A stretch of DNA of 64,000 nucleotides, taken from the NCBI RefSeq assembly GCF_000467125.1, contig NZ_BATJ01000001.1:124001-188000 (forward strand), read 5' to 3'. Positions 36,849 to 45,000 of the stretch are shown here, in pieces; position 1 is the first letter of the stretch, and the number at the start of each line of letters is the position of its first letter. The notes beneath the pieces were generated by a model. That model did not search any database. It saw only the letters and a program-made list of their open reading frames with translations, and had not been told where the DNA came from. This DNA comes from Vibrio proteolyticus NBRC 13287 (GTDB lineage: Bacteria; Pseudomonadota; Gammaproteobacteria; Enterobacterales; Vibrionaceae). The position numbers and the translations under genes are program-made.

Positions 36849-36881
36849 ATGACGCTTTTTCTGTCTCACCAGAAACGTCAT
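36849..36881. other. Interrupted hairpin before the antiporter gene
   Basis: Outer arms ATGACG (36849) / CGTCAT (36876) enclose an inner TTTCTG/CAGAAA stem. It could terminate or attenuate between the exported-protein gene and the antiporter gene. It lacks a T-run. Confidence 0.35.
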
Positions 36882-36958
36882 ACTTAACCTTATGCACATA
36901 GTGGCCGCCTTTTATGTCGGTTGGCTCGCGTAAAACTCATAACCAGAGGATTCCCTCA

Positions 36959-38050
36959 ATGATCAAATTCCTTACCGACGAATTTATTCTGTTTCTCGGT
37001 ATCATCGCTGTTGCATTCTTTAAATTAGGCGGTGAATCTCTACTCAGCAGTGGGCTCAGCACAGCCACGGGTATTTTGACAACCATCATTCTGTTCGCGA
37101 TCGTATTAACCGCCATCTTTGCTGTAGTACGCCATTCGGATGCACTGGCGATCAAGCTCGGTGACCCATATGGCACCTTGATCCTGACACTTTCGGTGAT
37201 TTCGCTCGAAGTGGTGATGATTTCTTCGGTCATGCTCACGGGCGATGCGAACCCCGTTATGGCACGGGATACGATGTTCGCCGTAATCATGGCGGTTCTG
37301 AACGGCTTGGTGGGTCTGACGCTGCTGATCGGTGGTTTGAAATACCATACTCAGTCATACAATATTGACGGGTTAAAAGCTTACCTGGTTGCGATCATCC
37401 CATTGGCTTTGCTGTGTCTTGTCATGCCGAGTTTTACCTCCTCAGATGATCAGGGCTCTTTGACCACCAACATGACAGCCGTGCTGGTTTTTGCTTCCGT
37501 GGCATTATATGCCGTATTTTTGTTTATTCAGACTCGCAGCCATACACATTTTTTCATTGATGGCGACCACCAGGATGAACACGAGTTCCACGGCCCGATG
37601 GGCTCCAACCTTTATCATTCAATTCTTCTGATTGCGTATCTGTTGGTGGTGATCTTACTGGCAAAAAGCCTGGCTGTGCCTATCGACGACACCATCAGCC
37701 GTTTTGGTGCCCCTCCTGCGCTCGGTGGCCTGGTGATTGCCCTGTTGATTCTGGCTCCTGAAGGCGTGGGGGCTGTTAAGGCAGCCTTGAGTAACCAATT
37801 GCAGCGTGCTATGAATCTGTTCTTCGGTTCGGTGCTGGCCACGATTTCTCTCACCGTACCCGCGGTGCTGTTGATTTCTTCGGTGATGAATGAGCCTATC
37901 CACCTAGGGTTGGCTCCGGCTGAAATGGTTTTATTGGCCATTACGCTACTGATGGCCAGCGTCAGCTTCAGCAGCGGTCGGACCAACTCACTCAATGGTG
38001 CCACACACCTGATCCTATTCTTTGTCTATATCATCCTGATGTTTGAATAA
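36959..38050 (+). CDS. chaA: Calcium/sodium:proton antiporter, ChaA type
   Basis: A 363-residue inner-membrane protein with about 11 helices. Two similar halves carry the cation-binding alpha repeats of the CaCA superfamily: LSVISLEVVMISSVML in the first and LLILAPEGVGAVKAALSNQLQRAMNLFFGSVLATISLTVPAVLL in the second, each with an acidic residue in a helix (Glu of SLEVV and APEGV). A His/Asp/Glu-rich loop (HTHFFIDGDHQDEHEFH) separates the halves as in ChaA. It expels Ca2+ or Na+ in exchange for protons. ATG 36959 has AGAGGA upstream; length agrees with E. coli ChaA (366). Confidence 0.88.
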   Translation: MIKFLTDEFILFLGIIAVAFFKLGGESLLSSGLSTATGILTTIILFAIVLTAIFAVVRHSDALAIKLGDPYGTLILTLSVISLEVVMISSVMLTGDANPVMARDTMFAVIMAVLNGLVGLTLLIGGLKYHTQSYNIDGLKAYLVAIIPLALLCLVMPSFTSSDDQGSLTTNMTAVLVFASVALYAVFLFIQTRSHTHFFIDGDHQDEHEFHGPMGSNLYHSILLIAYLLVVILLAKSLAVPIDDTISRFGAPPALGGLVIALLILAPEGVGAVKAALSNQLQRAMNLFFGSVLATISLTVPAVLLISSVMNEPIHLGLAPAEMVLLAITLLMASVSFSSGRTNSLNGATHLILFFVYIILMFE

Positions 38051-38057
38051 CGAAAAA

Positions 38058-38082
38058 GCCGGGCTCATTGCCCGGCCTTTTT
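38058..38082. terminator. Bidirectional terminator between chaA and lysR
   Basis: Stem GCCGGG/CCCGGC with a 7-base loop, A-run to the left and T-run to the right; it serves the antiporter gene and the converging LysR gene whose stop is at its right edge. Confidence 0.82.
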
Positions 38083-38938
38083 ATTCGCACTCTCTGGCGA
38101 CCCACGTCAATAACTGTTTTACCGCTTTCGATAACACCTGATTCTGCCGCACGATATACCCAAAGTTGGTGGCAGGAAAACCCGGCAACGGCGTAACCGA
38201 ACGGGACAAGCTGAGCTTAGAGTACAACGAAAAGTCCGGCACAATCGCTGTACCAAACCCAGCTTCCGCCCAGTCGATTTGCGCCTCGACACTGCCTACC
38301 TCCATCACTCTGTGACGCGGTAACCTCAGCGCAGGTAACGAAGCATCAATCAACTCTCGGGTTCGGGTATCGTGCCCTAATAAAATGAGAGTCGGCAGCT
38401 CATCCCCCTCCCCGTGCCACTCGAGGATATTGTCTCCAAATGCACACCACTGAATCTGCATTAGCGGCGTGAAATGCAGTGGCTGGCTTTCCTTCTGAGC
38501 GATAACAAAGCCGACATCGGCCCGTGCACTCTTAACTAAATCAACCGCTTGCGATGACGTTGTGTTAAACAGAGTCAGATCAATCCCCGGATACTGCTGT
38601 TTAAATTTCTGGAATGGGTGAATCAGCAGCAACCGGGAAACAATGTCACTGGCTGCAATCGACAGTGTTCCCTGAGTCAGTTCGTTGATGGCATTGAGGT
38701 CCGACTGACATATTTGCAACGCTTTCAACATATTCTGAGCTGTGTCCAATAACCGAATACCCGCTTGCGTCAATTGCACCGGATTTCGCTCTATTAGTTT
38801 TGCCCGGGTTGCTCCTTCCAATTGTTTGATATGGAGGCTGACATTAGGCTGCGTCATGTGCAGTATCGTGGCCGTTTTGCCAAAGTGTTTCACTTCAGCC
38901 AATGTGACAAAGGTTCTGAGCCAATTCAGGTCCAACAT
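38081..38938 (-). CDS. LysR-family transcriptional regulator (HdfR-like)
   Basis: A 285-residue LysR-type regulator. The N-terminal winged helix reads MLDLNWLRTFVTLAEVKHFGKTATILHMTQPNVSLHIKQLE, closest to the HdfR group. The effector domain spans about 90-285. It is divergent from the deviant purA gene with 111 bases between the starts, the usual layout for a LysR regulator and its target. The gap holds an imperfect GAAATT...AATTTC dyad around 38959-38993 and a TATAAT-like box. Whether it senses a purine intermediate cannot be said. Confidence 0.82.
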   Translation of the reverse strand: MLDLNWLRTFVTLAEVKHFGKTATILHMTQPNVSLHIKQLEGATRAKLIERNPVQLTQAGIRLLDTAQNMLKALQICQSDLNAINELTQGTLSIAASDIVSRLLLIHPFQKFKQQYPGIDLTLFNTTSSQAVDLVKSARADVGFVIAQKESQPLHFTPLMQIQWCAFGDNILEWHGEGDELPTLILLGHDTRTRELIDASLPALRLPRHRVMEVGSVEAQIDWAEAGFGTAIVPDFSLYSKLSLSRSVTPLPGFPATNFGYIVRQNQVLSKAVKQLLTWVARECE

Positions 38939-39049
38939 GATCCGCCCTCTGTTGATATGAAATTCTTATTGGGTTAATCAGTATAATTAATTTCTCTTAT
39001 CACATCGAGAGGCATAAGATTTGACCGTCTAATTTTTGGAGGATTACTT

Positions 39050-40306
39050 ATGTCGTCTATCGTTGTTGTTGGTGCTAACTGGGGTGATGAAGGCAAAGGC
39101 CGCATCGTGGATTTTCTGGCTGAACAGGCTTCGGCAAGCATTCGCTTCCAAGGAGGCAACAATGCTGGTCACACCGTGGTGAACGACCTTGGTACGTTCA
39201 AACTACACCAACTGCCAAGCGGCGTATTTAATCCCGATTGTCTGGCCGTACTCGGTCCTGGTATGGTCATCAGCCCTGAATCACTGTCGAAAGAGCTGGA
39301 AGAAGTTGAGTCTGCAGGCGTAAAAATCAATCTGAGCATTTCAGACCGCGCTACCTTGTGTCTCCCGCTGCATGCTATGGAAGACACGCTGGAAGAACAG
39401 CGTCTGGCGGATCGTGCCTATGGCTCAACCCGCCAGGGTATTGCTCCGGCGTACGGCGATCGCGTTATGAAGAAAGGCATTCTGGTGGGCTGGCTAAAAC
39501 AGCCCGAAGTCCTGACCGAACGTTTGCAATTTATGCTCGACTGGAAACTGCCGCAAATGCGCGCCCTGTACCCAGACTTTCAATTTGAACAAACAGCAGA
39601 AGAGATGGCTCAGTGGTTACTGGACGTATCCGCACCTTGGCGCGATGCTATCTGTAATGTCAGCATACCGTTGAAAGCACTGCAACAAGACAACCAAAAT
39701 CTGCTATTTGAAGCTCAGTTGGGTGCTGGACGTGACCTGACGTATGGCGAATACCCTTGGACGACATCATCTAACGTGGTTTCCATGTACGCAGGGATCG
39801 GCAGTGGCCTACCGGCTCTGCGTCCGGAGCGAGTGATTGCAGTTGCGAAAGCATTCAGCTCTTCCGTTGGTACTGGTACTCTGATCACGGCGATGGAAGA
39901 ACAAGACGCGTTCCGCGAAGCGGCGAATGAGTTTGGAGCAACGACCGGTCGACCTCGTGACATGGGGTATTTTGATGCTGTTGCGACCAAGAACGGTGTT
40001 GAACTTCAAGCCGCCACAGAAATTGCGCTGACTAAGGTCGATTGCCTGACCGGGCTGAAAGATCTGAAAATCTGTGTGGCTTATGGTGGCGAACACAGCG
40101 AAAACCCAATCTGGCCTCAAACGGCAGCCCTGTCTCCGGTTTACGAACAGATGGAAAGCTGGAGCGAAGACATCACTGCTTGTCGTAAATTTGAAGACCT
40201 ACCAGTTGCGGCACAAAAATACGTACTGCGCATTGAAGAACTGATGGGTGTGCCAGTGAAAATGGTGTCTGTTGGCCCTGGCCGTGAACAGATGATCATG
40301 CGTTAA
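39050..40306 (+). CDS. purA: Divergent adenylosuccinate synthetase paralogue
   Basis: A 418-residue PurA-family protein (canonical about 430). Catalytic Asp13 and the P-loop-like WGDEGKGR are kept, as are GGNNAGHT with the second catalytic His, NAGH, and GATTGRPRDMG (Arg303/Arg305 aspartate loop, E. coli numbering). But the IMP-contact motif G-T-T-G-R-G-I-G-P-A-Y is GSTRQGIAPAY (125-135), the ARRG that supplies Arg143 to the neighbouring subunit is MKKG, and EGAQG...DIDHG is EAQLGAGRDLTYG (221-233), which replaces Gln224 by Leu and Asp231 by Thr. It is therefore not the housekeeping purA, which is expected elsewhere. It may be a specialised or salvage form. GGAGG precedes ATG 39050. Confidence 0.82.
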   Translation: MSSIVVVGANWGDEGKGRIVDFLAEQASASIRFQGGNNAGHTVVNDLGTFKLHQLPSGVFNPDCLAVLGPGMVISPESLSKELEEVESAGVKINLSISDRATLCLPLHAMEDTLEEQRLADRAYGSTRQGIAPAYGDRVMKKGILVGWLKQPEVLTERLQFMLDWKLPQMRALYPDFQFEQTAEEMAQWLLDVSAPWRDAICNVSIPLKALQQDNQNLLFEAQLGAGRDLTYGEYPWTTSSNVVSMYAGIGSGLPALRPERVIAVAKAFSSSVGTGTLITAMEEQDAFREAANEFGATTGRPRDMGYFDAVATKNGVELQAATEIALTKVDCLTGLKDLKICVAYGGEHSENPIWPQTAALSPVYEQMESWSEDITACRKFEDLPVAAQKYVLRIEELMGVPVKMVSVGPGREQMIMR

Positions 40307-40343
40307 GCAGCAAATAAAAATAACAACATCATTTGGCTAATTC

Positions 40344-40373
40344 AAATCCGGGCATCTGCCCGGATTTTTTTCG
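40344..40373 (+). terminator. Terminator of the purA-like gene
   Basis: Ten-base stem AAATCCGGGC/GCCCGGATTT with an ATCT loop and a T-run, 38 bases after the stop. Confidence 0.88.
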
Positions 40374-40439
40374 TATCGACAATTCGAAGCAAACCGTTAC
40401 TTAGGCCTGATTTACCCTGTAATGAAAAGTCCAAATACA

Positions 40440-40469
40440 ACAAAGCCCGCTGTATAAGCGGGCTTTGTT
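40440..40469 (-). terminator. Terminator of the tRNA-Val pair
   Basis: Stem CAAAGCCCGC/GCGGGCTTTG around TGTATAA; read leftward it follows the CCA end of the first tRNA by about 8 bases and leads into a T-rich stretch. Confidence 0.75.
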
Positions 40470-40477
40470 TTGGAATT

Positions 40478-40554
40478 TGGTGCGTCTGAGTGGACTCGAA
40501 CCACCGACCCCCACCATGTCAAGGTGGTGCTCTAACCAACTGAGCTACAGACGC
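40478..40554 (-). tRNA. tRNA-Val (GAC)
   Basis: A 77-base tRNA with encoded CCA. Acceptor stem GCGTCTG/CAGACGC, D-loop AGTTGGTTAGAG, anticodon loop TTGACAT (anticodon GAC) on a CCACC/GGTGG stem, and T-arm GGTGG-TTCGAGT-CCACT. It reads valine GUC/GUU codons. It is the second of two genes in a leftward transcript. Confidence 0.96.
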
Positions 40555-40579
40555 AAAATATATTGATCGTTATCAGGAA

Positions 40580-40656
40580 TGGTGCGTCCGAGTAGACTCG
40601 AACTACCGACCCCCACCATGTCAAGGTGGTGCTCTAACCAACTGAGCTACGGACGC
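40580..40656 (-). tRNA. tRNA-Val (GAC)
   Basis: A 77-base tRNA with encoded CCA and the same anticodon loop as its neighbour 25 bases downstream. It differs by paired changes: acceptor GCGTCCG/CGGACGC instead of GCGTCTG/CAGACGC, and T-stem GTAG/CTAC instead of GTGG/CCAC, so both fold fully. Confidence 0.96.
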
Positions 40657-40676
40657 ATTCCCTGAGAACGAGGAGG

Positions 40677-40705
40677 ATATTAACGACTGTTATTTAAAGG
40701 TGCAA
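40677..40705 (-). promoter_or_regulatory. Sigma-70 promoter of the tRNA pair
   Basis: On the minus strand: TTGCAC, 17 bases, TAATAT, then a C-rich stretch (CCTCCTCG), 21 bases before the first tRNA. This is a near-consensus stable-RNA promoter. Confidence 0.75.
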
Positions 40706-40955
40706 GCGTAATTTCCAGTAATTTGAACTGTTTGGCCGACATATCACCACTTTGTTGAAAGTTTATCCATTTTAATCTCAGGCGCTTAACCGATGTCACT
40801 ATTTAATGACAGGTTTAACAGCATTTACATGGATACTTAAAAGCGATATCAAGATCACTTATTCAAACATCAAAATTGATAATGAATTCGGTTTCATTAG
40901 TATGGAGGAATATTCATACCATCCCACAATCACCAGGCGCTAAGGATAATTCGTC

Positions 40956-42011
40956 ATGGAATCAGACGTTTTTAACCCTTCTCACGAGCTACGAGCCGCC
41001 GTGCTGTCGTGCCTGAGCGCATTTCTTGCATCGGTCTCTCTCTTTTTCGCGTTGTTTAATGCGTACTTTAATCAGTCTTACTTACTGAGTGGGCTTGAAT
41101 TCGCTTATTTTCTGGTTTCTGTTTATGTCTATTGGCGTGCCAGACAAGGTAAGGTGCGTATTGCAGTGTCGGTGGCCTACATTTACTTTCTGGTACTGAT
41201 TGTTGCCGTCGGTACATACATTAGCGTGTTTTCATCCGCTCTGGTCGTATGGACCTGTTTATTCCCGGTAATCAATTATCTTTTATTAGGTCGACGTTAT
41301 GGGTTACTGAGTACCGGCTGCGTGTTGCTGATTCAAACCTTGGTGATTTCACTCAAAATCCATCAGGTCAATCACGTAATAGACTATCGCATGCTCATGA
41401 ACCTGAGCGGGGTGTATCTCAGCTTATGGATTTTGTCCCACATCTACGAAGTGCGTCGTAAATTCTCAGAGCAGTCTTTAGAACGTATGGCAGCACGCGA
41501 TGCATTGACAGGCATTTTTAATCGTCATGCCCTACTCCACCATTTTGAGAATCAGCGTAAGGTTTTAAGCAACACGTCCTTATCTGTTCTTATTCTCGAT
41601 CTGGATTACTTCAAAAAAGTGAACGACCAGTACGGTCATAACACAGGCGACAAAGTGTTAATTCAGGCGGCCAACCTGCTACGGGATTTACTGCCCAACC
41701 ATAACGCCTACCGCATCGGTGGCGAGGAATTCTGTATCACCCTGAACAACGTTGACGTGGACAAAGCCGTGCATATAGCCGAGTACCTGCGCAAGAAGTT
41801 TGCCAACCATACATTTCATGTTTCTGGCTACAGTATTCAGTTAACGGCCAGCATCGGCGTATGCGAATGTGCAGCCGAATTAACATTAGAAGATGTGCTG
41901 ATTGCGGCAGATGTCGAACTATACCGCGCGAAACAAAACGGTCGTAATCAGGTCATGGTATGTGGCTCCTACGAAAACGAGCCTGAACAGGAAGCGTTAT
42001 CTACCGCGTAA
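40956..42011 (+). CDS. Membrane diguanylate cyclase (GGDEF)
   Basis: A 351-residue protein with about six membrane helices in residues 15-160 and a GGDEF domain at about 178-340. The signature is GGEEF in AYRIGGEEFCI, with DALTGIFNRHAL at the front and LDLDYFKKVNDQYGHNTGDKVL for metal binding, so it should convert GTP to c-di-GMP. The four residues at the allosteric I-site position are not R-x-x-D (LPNH), so product inhibition through that site is not expected. The N-terminal helices may form a MHYT/7TM-like sensor of unknown ligand. It stands alone and converges with the pullulanase gene. Confidence 0.88.
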   Translation: MESDVFNPSHELRAAVLSCLSAFLASVSLFFALFNAYFNQSYLLSGLEFAYFLVSVYVYWRARQGKVRIAVSVAYIYFLVLIVAVGTYISVFSSALVVWTCLFPVINYLLLGRRYGLLSTGCVLLIQTLVISLKIHQVNHVIDYRMLMNLSGVYLSLWILSHIYEVRRKFSEQSLERMAARDALTGIFNRHALLHHFENQRKVLSNTSLSVLILDLDYFKKVNDQYGHNTGDKVLIQAANLLRDLLPNHNAYRIGGEEFCITLNNVDVDKAVHIAEYLRKKFANHTFHVSGYSIQLTASIGVCECAAELTLEDVLIAADVELYRAKQNGRNQVMVCGSYENEPEQEALSTA

Positions 42012-42031
42012 CGTAAAACGAGTCTTGATAA

Positions 42032-42060
42032 ACAAAGCCCGCGTCAATCGCGGGCTTTGT
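42032..42060. terminator. Bidirectional terminator
   Basis: Twelve-base stem ACAAAGCCCGCG/CGCGGGCTTTGT with a TCAAT loop between the converging diguanylate cyclase and amylopullulanase genes. Confidence 0.85.
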
Positions 42061-42068
42061 GATTCAGA

Positions 42069-45000
42069 TTATCTCACGCTCAGTAAGCGTCCGGTTAATG
42101 CCGGAACCGTGACTGAGGTTATCCCGGGTTGCAGGTTGATTTGCTCTCCAGAGATAAGATCTACCAAATGCGAGGCGGCTTTTAATTGTGTGTTGTCTAA
42201 CGACATCACTCGTTCAGCCGTACCCGTGTTCAGCGCATAAACAATCTGTTCGTCATCGTAAACTTTCAGATCCACATACAATTGATCGTCAATCCATAAG
42301 TTTCGACGCTCTCCCTTATACAACGCAGGATGCTCACTGCGAACCTGCATCAGTTGAGCCAGATAGTTTTTCAGCGTCAGTTGCTCAGGTGTTAAAGCTG
42401 CGGTCACTCCTTCAATTTTTGCGCTTGAGCGTGCGACATGGTCATCACATACGCCTAGCGCTGCGCAATCTGAGGTCACTTTCGCCGCGAAATCCGCAAC
42501 CTCGTCACCAATTTCCTCACCATAATAGAATGTGATAGGGCCAGAATACGCCGCCAAGAAACTGAACGCCGCCTGATGACGCAGTTGATCGTCTCCCAAC
42601 CCACCTCGTTGAATCAAATCCCCGAAACGCACCAGATCGTGATTGCCCAACATCAGATTCGGCATCGCGTGATACGGAGACTTCGCGCGCTTATTCCAAT
42701 CGGCATCCAGTGCACGTGCGTTGCCGCGGGCCCCCGACTCTTCCACCGCTAAAGCCTGGACCAGACCATAACGCAGTGGGAAGTTAAATGCCGATGATAA
42801 CCCCGGCTCCTCATCGGTGCCGTACGTCGTACGAGCAATTTCGTCCGCACCTTTCCACACTTCACCGACCATGTAACCTAACGTTCCCCAATCAAGTCCA
42901 GCCTGTTGATTCTCTGCCGAGGCTTGTTCAACTGCAACGCGAATTCGGGCCCAGGTCTGTAAAGGTACTTGATACGCCTGATCAAGACGCCATCCATCAA
43001 TACCAAACTCCTTCACCCAATAGGTCGCGACTTCGGTAAAGAACGCTTCGCTGGTTTCATTCGAGTAATTGACGTACATCCCGGGATATCCGGCTTCACT
43101 GCGTAAAGAAGGTAACTTGCCACTTGGTGAGGGTTTAACGCCATTCACGTGGGTGTGACCAAATACGCCATCCAGGAAGACATACAGTCCCTTTTGGTGC
43201 GCCTTATCAATCAACTCTTTCAGTTTGGCATTGCTGCCAAAGTTCGGATCAACATTAAAATAGTCACACGCAAAATAGCCCGTAGCGTCGAGTTTGTTGT
43301 CCACGCCCTCTCCCGCGCAGGAGTCAAATACCGGGGTCAGCCAGATTGCATTGACGTTCAGGCTGGCAATGTAATCCAGGCTATCGATGACGCCCTGCAA
43401 ATCACCTTTGTGATGAGACGTCCCATACCCCACACCGTAATCTGCGCTGGCATCTCCATCGACAAACGACTCCATCATGACCTGATAGATTCTCAGATCA
43501 CACGCCGGATTGTCGTACTGATAACAGGCGTAATCCAAATCTTGGTTGAGCACTGCGAGTTTGAGTTGGTCTTGTTGCGACGCATCCAACGTAAACTGGT
43601 AGACTCCCTGATCCGTCACGGTGACTTTGATGTTGCCGTTACCTGCATCTTCCAGAGTGATCGAACCTGAACCCGTAACGACAGAACCGTATCCGAGATT
43701 CACATTGCTCCAATCATCAGAGGCAACTTTAAACTCATACGAACCTGGGGTCAGGTAACCGTCAAAAGCATAAAGTCCGTCGCCCTGATAAGTCATCTCA
43801 TTTTCGGTGTTCCAGTCATTCATCGAGCCTCGCACGTACACTTTGGTGTTGCCATACGGCGCAACATCGACCGGAGTCGCCTCTGTCACTAACCCTTCAC
43901 CTTGCTCACCAATCTGGGGCAGAACAAATACCGCCGCCGTTAGTGGTGGGATCGAGAACGTCTGATCTGTAAACGTTGATTGTTTAACGCGTGGATCGGC
44001 CGATGAAGTGAGTGCCGGATGCAACACAAAGCTATTTGCCCCATCGATACGAAGGCTTTGCGCAGACGTGTTGGCATTGATGGCTACCACGATTGCATCG
44101 TAACTCGGATCGAGATCCGCCCCGGCGTTAATACCATCGTTGACTGACATCACGATCATACCTGGTTGCGCATCAGGACCTGTATTATGGAAACGTACCC
44201 TTTCCAATACTTCCTGCTCGGAAACCAGTCTCAGCAAAGGCGTCGATGAACGCACTTTGAGCAGTGCTTTAAATGCATCGTCTGTCCAGCGAATATCGTC
44301 TGATGTGGCCACGGTATTCGGATTGCTGATGATGGATTGAATCGCACTCCAGTTCGCCTGATCTTTATCGGCTCTTGGCAGACCAACGTTCCAGTTGTTC
44401 GTTTGCATACTGAAATCGACTTTGTTGTACCAGTCACCGCTGTCGTAGCTGTCCCTTTCCATCGATTTAGAACGCAATAGCTCGGAGCCCATATGCAGGA
44501 ATGGTACACCTTGCCCTAACATAACCGTCGACAGACCAACGATTTGCATTCGCGCTCTGTCCGCCGGAGAAATATCAGCTTGCGCTTTGTACTGATTGAA
44601 GTCCCATAAGGTTTGGTTGTCATGTTTAGACACGTAGTTGATCGACTCTTGAGGGTCGAGTGTGTACGCCGCGCCTTGATCGCCATATAAGTAATCGCGG
44701 CCATAGACTGTTGCCCCGCTATGAGTTTGCAGCGGATAGTTCTGCAAATTCCCCGTCATACCATAGCGAATCAGATCCATACGTGATTGCAACTCTTCTG
44801 AGAAACGGTCTCCGGCATTAGCAAAACCTGGGTTTTGCAATAACGCGTCACCACTATCAAACGGTCCGCCACCACGCACACCGTCACGCAGGCGATCGTT
44901 ATACGTCCCGATTCCCGTCCCTGCCATCGGCCATTGAGTCGCGTTTTCACCGCGCTGGCCATTGGCCACTTCACCAAAGTTCCATCCTTCACCATAGAAC

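Noticed and set aside
39050..40306. Phage-type PurZ (2-aminoadenine pathway)
   Set aside because: PurZ lacks the catalytic Asp13, which is present here in WGDEGKG, and no phage genes surround it.
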